Shown here piece after piece: positions 1 through 5,686 of a stretch of DNA of 8,687 nt. The DNA is from a gamma proteobacterium symbiont of Bathyaustriella thionipta (GTDB taxonomy: Bacteria > Pseudomonadota > Gammaproteobacteria > Chromatiales > Chromatiaceae). The translations under genes and the position numbers were made by a program. Position 1 is the stretch's first letter; the number at the start of each line of letters is the position of its first letter. The stretch spans positions 1 to 8,687 of the forward strand of contig JAHXHF010000178.1 in NCBI GenBank assembly GCA_025656895.1, read 5' to 3'. The notes under the pieces were generated by a model. That model was not told where the DNA came from. It ran no database searches and saw only the letters and a list, made by a program, of their open reading frames with translations.

Positions 1-33
1 AAGATAATAGTAATATGATCCTTGAATGACATG

Positions 34-84
34 GGACTTTCAGTCCAATCCCAGCAACCTATGCACTTTAGTGCATAGTCGTTG
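34..84. repeat. Two adjacent hairpins, one a perfect 8-bp palindrome, before the antiporter ORF
   Basis: Seen in sequence: arms ggact (34-38) and agtcc (42-46) surround a 3-base loop. Next, ctatgcac (59-66) and gtgcatag (71-78) pair perfectly around the loop ttta. The second stem can be lengthened by pairing caac (55-58) with gttg (81-84) across a 2-base bulge, which would bury the TTG at 82 in the stem. The right arm also contains the in-frame TAG (76-78) that closes the antiporter frame upstream. There is no T-tract, so an intrinsic terminator is unlikely. It could be a cis-regulatory hairpin or the edge of a repeat at a breakpoint. The function is unknown. Confidence 0.5.
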
Positions 85-1221
85 AGTTTTAGTGGTGCAG
101 CGCTGGCGGCTACATTGGCATTATATGCGCGTCAGTCTTTGCTGGTCGCTTATATGCTGGTCGGTTTATTGTTTGGGCCCTCTGCGCTGGGCTTGCTGAA
201 TGACCCGAAACTGATTACGGAAATGGCTCACATAGGAATAATTTTTCTTTTATTTCTCATGGGTTTAAATCTTCAACCCCAGGAATTACTACGGATGATC
301 GGAAAGACCAGTGTAGTCACACTGGTCAGTTCTTTGCTTTTTGCTGTAGTGGGTATGCTGGTTGCTATGTTGTGGCAATATTCGCTCACAGAAGTACTGG
401 TGATCGGTATTGCCATGACTTTTTCCAGCACCATTATCGGGCTGAAACTGTTGCCGACCACCATTTTGCATCATCAACGCAGTGGTGAAATTATTATCAG
501 CATATTGCTGCTACAGGATTTTCTGGCCATTTTTGTCTTGCTGATGATTCCTTTACTGGCACAAAGCAATGAAATTCCCTGGCTTGAGATTGGCGGTCGC
601 CTGCTGGCTCTGCCGCTATTGATTGTACTGGTATACGCATTCCAGCGTTTTATTCTGCTGAAAGTGATGCGCCATTTTGACCGTATTCGTGAGTATATTT
701 TTCTGTTAGCCATAGGCTGGTGCCTGGGTATTGCGGTAGTGGCTGACTGGTGTGGTCTTTCTTATGAAATTGGTGCTTTTATTGCCGGTATCAGCCTGGC
801 TGCAAGTCCTATTGCGCTTTTTATTGCGGATAGCCTGAAAGCCTTACGAGACTTTTTTCTGGTGATGTTTTTCTTTTCGCTGGGCGCGGGCTTTGATGTG
901 GGGCATTTATCTGCGGTGTTCTGGCCGGGCCTGGTTCTGGCATTGCTGGGTTTGATGGTAAAGCCCGTAGTTTTCAAAAAACTGCTGCAAGGTGGCGGGG
1001 AATCAATCAAACGCTCTACCGATATTGGTATCCGCCTGGGGCAAATGAGTGAATTTTCCCTGTTAATTGTGTTTGTGGCCTTGCAGGCCGGTTTGATCGG
1101 TATGCAGGCGGCTTTGCTAGTTCAATTCGCTACTTTATTAAGTTTTATTCTGTCCTCCTACCTGGTGGTATGGCGCTTGCCAACGCCTATTGCCATCAGT
1201 GATCGTCTGCGGCAGGATTAA
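82..1221 (+). CDS. CPA2-family (KefB-like) cation:proton antiporter, possibly 5'-truncated
   Basis: Inner-membrane monovalent cation/proton exchanger of the CPA2 (Na_H_Exchanger) type; the exact ion cannot be told. The 379 residues are almost all hydrophobic helices. Family-like landmarks are VAYMLVG..GPS near residues 22-34, the SSTIIGLKLL segment (115-124), LLLQDFLAI with the Gln-Asp pair at 145-146, GAFIAGISLAASP (231-243), LRDFFLVMFFFSLG (255-268) and GQMSEFSLL (320-328). It ends after the exchanger domain and has no TrkA-N/RCK regulatory domain. The start is doubtful: TTG at 82 follows an in-frame TAG (76-78), has no Shine-Dalgarno sequence, and leaves only about 17 residues before the first conserved segment, fewer than a normal first helix. 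The upstream reading frame (from 19) is not hydrophobic, so the true N-terminus may be lost. The family call is secure, the start is not. Confidence 0.85.
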   Translation: MSFSGAALAATLALYARQSLLVAYMLVGLLFGPSALGLLNDPKLITEMAHIGIIFLLFLMGLNLQPQELLRMIGKTSVVTLVSSLLFAVVGMLVAMLWQYSLTEVLVIGIAMTFSSTIIGLKLLPTTILHHQRSGEIIISILLLQDFLAIFVLLMIPLLAQSNEIPWLEIGGRLLALPLLIVLVYAFQRFILLKVMRHFDRIREYIFLLAIGWCLGIAVVADWCGLSYEIGAFIAGISLAASPIALFIADSLKALRDFFLVMFFFSLGAGFDVGHLSAVFWPGLVLALLGLMVKPVVFKKLLQGGGESIKRSTDIGIRLGQMSEFSLLIVFVALQAGLIGMQAALLVQFATLLSFILSSYLVVWRLPTPIAISDRLRQD

Positions 1222-1224
1222 CGC

Positions 1225-1563
1225 ATGAATAAAATACTAACCATCTGCACCTTGTCATGCCTGCTTATTCTGCCTGGCGGCACGGCGAACGCCATCACAG
1301 ATGAAGAAGCAAAGCAGTTGGGTTTGCGCATTGTGGCGGTTCAACAGGCACTGAACCATCCTGCAGAGCCGCAATCCATGCAGGCTGTTCTGGATTTGGG
1401 GCGTGATTCCCGCTATTACCTGATGATGCGGGGCTGGCTTAGCCAGCAGTTGCAGGCAGACAGATCCATTTTACAGCAATACAGAAATAACCCGGCTCCC
1501 GGGCTGATTGTAGAGCGCGCCCATTTTGTTCAAAGGGCTATTCGCATGATTGATCTGGAGTAA
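1225..1563 (+). CDS. Small exported protein of unknown function
   Basis: I do not recognise this 112-residue protein. It begins MNKILTICTL with a basic n-region, a hydrophobic core (about residues 4-17) and a plausible signal peptidase I site ANA|IT after residue 23, so a periplasmic location is inferred. Cys12 lies inside the hydrophobic core without a good lipobox, so a lipoprotein is unlikely. The mature part (about 89 residues) looks largely helical, Gln- and Arg-rich, with a central SRYYLMMRGWLSQQLQ block (residues 57-72). The start is supported by AGGA at about 1214-1217 and lies 3 bases after the antiporter stop, suggesting co-transcription with it. No cysteine remains in the mature protein and no enzymatic motif is visible. 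Confidence 0.75.
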   Translation: MNKILTICTLSCLLILPGGTANAITDEEAKQLGLRIVAVQQALNHPAEPQSMQAVLDLGRDSRYYLMMRGWLSQQLQADRSILQQYRNNPAPGLIVERAHFVQRAIRMIDLE

Positions 1564-1599
1564 TCAGCCCGTCGCTACAAATACATTCTGCTTGTAGGG

Positions 1600-1627
1600 T
1601 TTACTCTTTTGCAGGTAACGGTAAGAT
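1600..1627 (+). promoter_or_regulatory. Possible sigma-70 promoter for the tusE-like gene
   Basis: tttact (1600-1605) and taagat (1622-1627) each match 4 of 6 consensus positions with a 16-base spacer, upstream of the 1664 start. An alternative -10, tataag at 1637-1642, lacks a matching -35 at normal distance. This is inference from weak matches; the 100-base gap makes a separate promoter plausible. Confidence 0.25.
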
Positions 1628-1663
1628 AGGGCCAGTTATAAGCGTATTAAACAGAGGCAAAAA

Positions 1664-1963
1664 ATGACGATTGAACTACCCGAACGTGATGGTGACGGCT
1701 ATTTAAGAAGTATGGATGACTGGTCAGAAGAGGTGGCACGTGCCATGGCTGAGGCCGATGAGGTTGAACTGGATGATGATCGCTGGAATCAAATCCTGAA
1801 AGCACGTGAATATTTTGATGATGAAGGTGTAGTACCACCGATTCGCAAATTTGCAAAATTTGTGGGAATTGATCAGAAGCTGTTGTTCAAACAGTGGAAA
1901 ACCGGTCCTATGAAACCCATTACCAAATACGGCGGTTTACCCAAACCTACCGGTTGCGTTTAA
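1664..1963 (+). CDS. TusE/DsrC/DsvC-family sulfur relay protein
   Basis: Small cytoplasmic protein of the DsrC/TusE family, which carries persulfide sulfur on a C-terminal cysteine arm. TusE passes sulfur from TusBCD towards MnmA for tRNA 2-thiouridine synthesis; DsrC serves dissimilatory sulfur metabolism. The sequence shows the family N-terminal pattern (DGYL at 11-14, W20 S21), a W41 region, and the hallmark C-terminus GGLPKPTGCV with penultimate Cys98. The second DsrC cysteine, expected about 11 residues before the last, is Thr87 here, which favours a TusE-like role over a true DsrC. At 99 residues it is about ten shorter than E. coli TusE, apparently in the segment around residues 60-75. 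AGAGG about 7 bases upstream supports the start. tusB, tusC, tusD and dsr genes are absent from the window, so the pathway is inferred from the protein alone. Confidence 0.88.
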   Translation: MTIELPERDGDGYLRSMDDWSEEVARAMAEADEVELDDDRWNQILKAREYFDDEGVVPPIRKFAKFVGIDQKLLFKQWKTGPMKPITKYGGLPKPTGCV

Positions 1964-2040
1964 TTTCGCAAGCTACAGGGATGTAACCATTCAGCGAGTA
2001 GTAAAATGACAGGGTGACTGCTTACAGAGTCCACCGAATG

Positions 2041-2072
2041 GCATCAGCCTGATTATTTAATCATGCTGATGC
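2041..2072. terminator. Strong stem-loop between convergent tusE and gspC
   Basis: gcatcagc (2041-2048) pairs perfectly with gctgatgc (2065-2072). Inside, after one C/T mismatch, tgatt (2050-2054) pairs with aatca (2059-2063) around a 4-base loop. The hairpin covers the last codons and stop of gspC (minus strand) and is downstream of tusE (plus strand), where a two-way transcription stop would be useful. Neither side has a T-tract, so it is not a classic intrinsic terminator; it may instead protect a 3' end or assist Rho. The structure is directly visible, the role is inferred. Confidence 0.4.
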
Positions 2073-2565
2073 TGGATCCCGGCTTGGGCTGTGGTAAAGA
2101 CAGGGCTTCAATTCGACCGTTTCTGTCCAGCAGAATGCGATGGCTCTCAATCGCATACAGTTTGGCATGGCCGGGTAGCTCATCACCAATCCTGTAGCTT
2201 TGCTGTCCCTTTCCGGGTGCGGCGATAATGGCATGTGCCTGAGCTGTTTCATTGCTTTCCGCAATACCTTTTAAAGTCAGCTTAAGTCGGGTTTCAGGGG
2301 CTTTTCGGGGTGTTTTTTGTGCTTTTCGCTGACTAACCGTTCTTGCTTTTCCAAATAAATGCCATTGTGCAATCCGTGCCGGATTATTTTCCAGCCGGTC
2401 TTGCGTACGGGCTTGCGCCGGCATTTCCACACTCTGTATATTTTCTGCGGTTGCCTCCATGAAGCGTTTATTGCGCAACAGTGGGTATAAACTGCCCATC
2501 AGCAGAACCAGTGCTGCCAGTAATGCCAGTCGGGGCAGTGCTCGCTTTATTCGCTCATCAGACAT
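2053..2565 (-). CDS. Type II secretion system protein GspC (short form, no PDZ domain)
   Basis: Inner-membrane T2SS protein whose periplasmic homology region (HR) contacts the secretin GspD. The 170 residues comprise a short cytoplasmic head (1-11), one transmembrane helix (about 12-30), a linker, and the HR domain (about 61-157). HR landmarks are IAQWHLFG (65-72), LTLKGIAES (96-104), AIIA (112-115), YRIGDELPG (124-132) and RILLDRNGRIEALSL (143-157). The protein stops just after the HR domain, so it lacks the C-terminal PDZ or coiled-coil module of the approximately 270-300 residue GspC/PulC/OutC proteins. No strong Shine-Dalgarno sequence precedes the ATG. It is divergent from gspG and not followed by gspD within the window. 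The tail ends in a Pro/Lys/Ser-rich stretch. Confidence 0.85.
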   Translation of the reverse strand: MSDERIKRALPRLALLAALVLLMGSLYPLLRNKRFMEATAENIQSVEMPAQARTQDRLENNPARIAQWHLFGKARTVSQRKAQKTPRKAPETRLKLTLKGIAESNETAQAHAIIAAPGKGQQSYRIGDELPGHAKLYAIESHRILLDRNGRIEALSLPQPKPGSSISMIK

Positions 2566-2588
2566 GGCTGTTTTAATCCGGGTATAAT
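2559..2588 (+). promoter_or_regulatory. Likely sigma-70 promoter of the gspGHIJKLM operon
   Basis: A perfect TATAAT lies at 2583-2588, with cagaca (2559-2564, 4 of 6 to TTGACA) 18 bases upstream. It faces gspG, whose ATG is at 2630. The -35 hexamer overlaps the gspC start codon on the other strand, so polymerase bound here could interfere with gspC expression. No equally good promoter for gspC is visible in the 64-base gap. The -10 match is direct; function is inferred. Confidence 0.5.
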
Positions 2589-2629
2589 TCGACTATGACA
2601 TTCTAAACCAAAGTACACAGGAATCTGTA

Positions 2630-3085
2630 ATGGAAAAAATCTCTGTCGAACGTTTGCCCTCGGCTTTAACGCGCGGTTTTACCCTGATTGAGGTAATGGT
2701 GGTGGTGGTCATTCTGGGTATTCTGGCGGCTATCGTGGTTCCAAAGATCATGGATAACCCGGATAAGGCGCGCAAGGCCCGTGCAGAAATTGATATACGC
2801 GGTATTTTCACCGCTCTGGAAAATTATCGCATGGACAATTTCAGCTATCCCAGCACCGATCAGGGTATGGAAGCGCTGGTGACCCGTCCGGCTGATTTGT
2901 CTGAAAATGCAAACTGGAAAAAGGGTGGCTACATCAGCAGGGTGCCACAAGATCCCTGGGGCCGACCCTATCATTATCTGCAACCGGGTCGACGGGGTGA
3001 TTATGATGTGTATTCAAATGGAGCCGATGGGCAGCGCGGCGGTGAGGGCATGAATGCCGACATCGGCAGCTGGGATTTGAATTAG
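2630..3085 (+). CDS. Type II secretion system major pseudopilin GspG
   Basis: Main subunit of the T2SS pseudopilus, which assembles in the periplasm from the inner membrane. A 16-residue basic leader ends in Gly16, followed by the prepilin motif G|FTLIEVMVVVVILGIL; the prepilin peptidase would cut before Phe17, and Glu21 is the conserved Glu+5. The mature chain is 135 residues. Family landmarks are VPKIMDNPDKARKARAEIDI (38-57), NFSYPSTDQGMEALV (70-84), DPWGRPYHY (108-116) and the C-terminal calcium-loop region SNGADG...DIGSW (129-148). AGGA at 2619-2622, seven bases before ATG, supports the start. It is the first gene of the operon, behind the promoter at 2559-2588. Confidence 0.97.
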   Translation: MEKISVERLPSALTRGFTLIEVMVVVVILGILAAIVVPKIMDNPDKARKARAEIDIRGIFTALENYRMDNFSYPSTDQGMEALVTRPADLSENANWKKGGYISRVPQDPWGRPYHYLQPGRRGDYDVYSNGADGQRGGEGMNADIGSWDLN

Positions 3086-3113
3086 CCCGTCTGGCCGAAT
3101 CTTTGCTCATGGC

Positions 3114-3629
3114 ATGAACATAAAGTGGCAAAAAAATGCTGGCTTTACCCTGATTGAATTACTGATTGTCATTTTTATTATCGGCATTTTGACCGGGGTT
3201 GTCAGTTTGACCATACGCCATGACCGGGGCAGCAGCCAGTTACCCTCCCGCTCAGACCTGCTGACTGAATTATTGGCTCTGGGGCAGCAGGAAGCCATTA
3301 TGCGCAGCCGTGCCACGGGTGTTTATGTGCGCAAGCAAGGGTTTAAGTTCGCATATTTACAAGAGGATAGCTGGCTGGCATTGCCTGCCTCCGGGCCTTT
3401 CAGGCAGCGTCAACTGCAAGCCGGCCAGCATTATCGTTTATTGCTTGATGATGATAAGCCGGCTCTGCTGCTTGATGATTATCCCGAAGACCCGCAGATT
3501 ATTTTTTATCCCAGCTCTGAAGCCACACCGTTTTCACTCTTTCTGGAAAAAGACAATGGTGAACATCAGTGGCGCTTGCAGGGTGATCTGTATGGCGATA
3601 TTTCCACAGCGCTTGCGGCCGAACCATGA
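3114..3629 (+). CDS. Type II secretion system minor pseudopilin GspH
   Basis: Minor pseudopilin expected just below the pseudopilus tip complex. The ten-residue leader MNIKWQKNAG is followed by FTLIELLIVIFIIGILTGVV, giving cleavage before Phe11 and Glu15 as the conserved Glu+5. The remaining approximately 130 residues form the variable periplasmic domain, with RSDLLTELLALGQQEAIMRS at about 45-65 in the place where GspH proteins have their long helix. Length 171 is normal. There is no clear Shine-Dalgarno sequence; the gene starts 28 bases after gspG. Its stop overlaps the gspI start (ATGA). I chose GspH over other minor pseudopilins from gene order and this helix region. Confidence 0.92.
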   Translation: MNIKWQKNAGFTLIELLIVIFIIGILTGVVSLTIRHDRGSSQLPSRSDLLTELLALGQQEAIMRSRATGVYVRKQGFKFAYLQEDSWLALPASGPFRQRQLQAGQHYRLLLDDDKPALLLDDYPEDPQIIFYPSSEATPFSLFLEKDNGEHQWRLQGDLYGDISTALAAEP

Positions 3630-4159
3630 AGACCGCAAAAGGTTTTACGCTACTGGAAGTGCTGGTGGCTCTGGTTGTACTGGCACTGGTGATGGCGGGT
3701 GTGATGAGTTTCACCGCCCGTCACAGCATGAACATACAATATCTGCGTGATCGCAGTATTGCGCATTGGGTCGCCATGAATGAGCTGGTTCGTTTACAAC
3801 TGCAGGATGAATTACCGGACACAGGCTCATCAAGTGGTGAAGCCTCCATGGCCGGGCGCACCTGGTTCTGGCATCAAAAGGTTGAAAGTACGCCGGATGA
3901 TGCGGTGCGACGTGTCTGGATAGAAGTGGCTCCGCAAGCCGATTTTGAACAGGCTTTGTCCTCTCTATGGGCCTTTGTCGGTGAAACTCCGCCTGCCGTG
4001 AGCCTGACTGGCGGAGAAATTCCTCAGGATGGCCCGACTGAAGGTCCGGAAAATTCACCCGCAGGCGGGCCGGATAGCTCTTTTCCCGGAGGAGACGATA
4101 GCCCGATTCCCGCTGGCCCCGATATTACTCCAGGCAGTGGTCTGCCTGCGCCCGGCTAA
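3626..4159 (+). CDS. Type II secretion system minor pseudopilin GspI with Pro/Gly-rich tail
   Basis: Minor pseudopilin that nucleates the GspI-J-K tip complex. MKTAKG is a short leader, and cleavage before Phe7 gives FTLLEVLVALVVLALVMAGV with Glu11 as Glu+5. The core runs to about residue 119 (LSSLWAFVG), where GspI proteins of about 120-130 residues normally end. Here roughly 58 more residues (120-177) are added, rich in Pro, Gly, Ser, Asp and Glu, without aromatic residues apart from one Phe, and with no visible fold. The gene overlaps gspH by 4 bases and ends 4 bases before the proposed gspJ start. The tail is discussed under findings. Confidence 0.93.
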   Translation: MKTAKGFTLLEVLVALVVLALVMAGVMSFTARHSMNIQYLRDRSIAHWVAMNELVRLQLQDELPDTGSSSGEASMAGRTWFWHQKVESTPDDAVRRVWIEVAPQADFEQALSSLWAFVGETPPAVSLTGGEIPQDGPTEGPENSPAGGPDSSFPGGDDSPIPAGPDITPGSGLPAPG

Positions 4160-4163
4160 GTCT

Positions 4164-4760
4164 GTGAGTACTCAACGGGAACAGGGCTTTACCCTGCTGG
4201 AATTGCTCATTGCCATGAGTATTTTTGCCATACTGGCTGCCATGGGGTATGTGGGTTTGCAACAGATGATACGCGCCTCGGAACAGAACGCACAAGCCGG
4301 GCAACAATTACAGCGTCTGCAAAAAGCCATGTTCTGGCTGACTTCCGATGTTGCACAAATACTGCCCCGTCCGGTGCGTGACCGTTTCGGAGACACGCAA
4401 GCCGCCTTATTGCTGGATGTTTCTGATGGCACCCGCCTGAGTCTGACGCGCGCGCATGCCATCAGCCAGCAAAGCTCGGCCTCTGACGGATTACAGCGCG
4501 TCAACTGGTGGCTGCAGGATGGTCAGTTGATGAGACAGTATCGTAATCAGCTGGATGTGGCTGATCAACCCGCCGGGCAGCCGAAAGTTCTACTGCAAGG
4601 GGTGCAGTCATTTGAAGTGCGGGTTCTGGATGAGCGCTGGACTTTTGGCTGGCCCTTGAACGATGGTGAGGAACAGCGGCTACCGCGTGCTATTGAAATT
4701 ACCCTGGAGCTGGATCATCTGGGACAGATTCAGCGTTTGTTCCGCTTGCCGCAATCATGA
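4164..4760 (+). CDS. Type II secretion system minor pseudopilin GspJ
   Basis: Minor pseudopilin, tip-complex partner of GspI and GspK. I place the start at GTG 4164, giving the leader VSTQREQG and then FTLLELLIAMSIFAILAAMG, with cleavage before Phe9, Glu13 as Glu+5 and a 198-residue precursor. The frame is open back to an ATG at 4029, which would overlap gspI and add 45 unneeded residues before an otherwise normal short leader; that start is unlikely. The GTG has a poor Shine-Dalgarno sequence and lies 4 bases after the gspI stop, so translational coupling is probable. GspJ-like features are the MFWLTSDVAQILPRPVRD segment and the later VQSFEVRVLDE..W block. The stop overlaps gspK (ATGA). Confidence 0.9.
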   Translation: MSTQREQGFTLLELLIAMSIFAILAAMGYVGLQQMIRASEQNAQAGQQLQRLQKAMFWLTSDVAQILPRPVRDRFGDTQAALLLDVSDGTRLSLTRAHAISQQSSASDGLQRVNWWLQDGQLMRQYRNQLDVADQPAGQPKVLLQGVQSFEVRVLDERWTFGWPLNDGEEQRLPRAIEITLELDHLGQIQRLFRLPQS

Positions 4761-5683
4761 AGCAACAAGGCGTGGCATTAATCACCGTGCTGGCCATTGT
4801 TGCGGTAGTAACGATCATTGCCGTGGCCACTATGTCGCGTCAGCAAATGGATATTCGTTATACCGAAAACATGCTCAGATACGATCAGATGCGGGTACTG
4901 GCTGAAAGTCTGGATGCCTGGGCCATCAGCACGTTACCGGCAAATGAGCAGGATCTGGCGGCTATCGGCCTGACAGACAGTTGGGCAGAGCCGCTGCAAA
5001 CCGATACGATCCAGCAGGCTACAGTGCACGCCAGACTGACCGATTTACAGGGCCGGCTTAACCTCAACAGCCTGTTGAATGGTACTATAGTGCAGGAAGC
5101 TGCAGTTGCGCGAATGCGACGCTTGTTGCAGCGTCTGGAACTGGATGAAAATCTGCTTAACAGCATACTGGACTGGATGGATGCGGACTCTAGCGTGCGC
5201 CTGCCGGGAGGTGCTGAAGATGCCGATTATGAACGCAACAAGCCAGCTGGACGAGCCGCAAACAGGGCTTTTTCCAGTCCGGCTGAATTATTGCTGCTGC
5301 AGGGCTTTGATGTACAGAGTTATCAACGTCTGGCACCTTTTATCAGTGCCTTGCCGAGTGATGCGTCCATGAATGTGAATACCATACCGCGCGACTTGTT
5401 GCCGGTTTTGGCCGATGATATGAGTGCTACGGATGCAGACCTGCTGGATGAACAAAGACAGGAACAGAAATTCGCGGATATGAGTCGTTTTCTGAGTAAT
5501 CAGGCATTGGCCGGACGCACGGTTCTGGCGGCCGGACTGGGCGTAAACAGCCGATATTTTTTATTACGTGCCAGCGTCACGCTGGACAGACTGGAAATGC
5601 AATACAGCAGTGTGATTCATATTGATGAAGAAAAAGGCGCGCGGGTCATACAGCGCATCTATGGTAGTTATGAGGGTTTCTAA
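4757..5683 (+). CDS. Type II secretion system minor pseudopilin GspK
   Basis: Large minor pseudopilin that caps the pseudopilus tip. MKQQG is the leader, followed by VALITVLAIVAVVTIIAVAT. As usual for GspK, the Glu+5 of other pseudopilins is missing (Thr10 here). Family landmarks are LTDLQGRLNLNSLL (94-107), ILDWMDAD (137-144), LPGGAEDADYERNKP (149-163), RAANRAFSSPAELLLLQG (166-183), RLAPFISALP (191-200) and MNVNTIP (205-211). The protein is 308 residues, normal for the family. It starts inside the gspJ stop with a 4-base overlap and is followed 3 bases later by gspL. Confidence 0.95.
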   Translation: MKQQGVALITVLAIVAVVTIIAVATMSRQQMDIRYTENMLRYDQMRVLAESLDAWAISTLPANEQDLAAIGLTDSWAEPLQTDTIQQATVHARLTDLQGRLNLNSLLNGTIVQEAAVARMRRLLQRLELDENLLNSILDWMDADSSVRLPGGAEDADYERNKPAGRAANRAFSSPAELLLLQGFDVQSYQRLAPFISALPSDASMNVNTIPRDLLPVLADDMSATDADLLDEQRQEQKFADMSRFLSNQALAGRTVLAAGLGVNSRYFLLRASVTLDRLEMQYSSVIHIDEEKGARVIQRIYGSYEGF

Positions 5684-5686
5684 ACC

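Noticed and set aside
52..88. Possible integron attC site (caac ... gttgagt around a palindrome)
   Set aside because: The right side fits GTTRRRY but the left core cagcaac does not fit RYYYAAC, and the element is far too short, with no second pair of core sites.
1575..1610. Possible terminator after the small exported protein (ctacaa ... ttgtag, then a T-rich stretch)
   Set aside because: The stem is only 6 bp with an 11-base loop, and the T-rich stretch is interrupted and not adjacent to the stem.
3310..3750. 146-codon open frame across gspH and gspI
   Set aside because: It is an alternate frame of two clear pseudopilin genes, and its translation resembles no protein I recognise.
4029..4163. 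Upstream extension of gspJ to ATG 4029
   Set aside because: It would overlap the GspI tail and put 53 residues before the prepilin cleavage site, while GTG 4164 gives a normal 8-residue leader.
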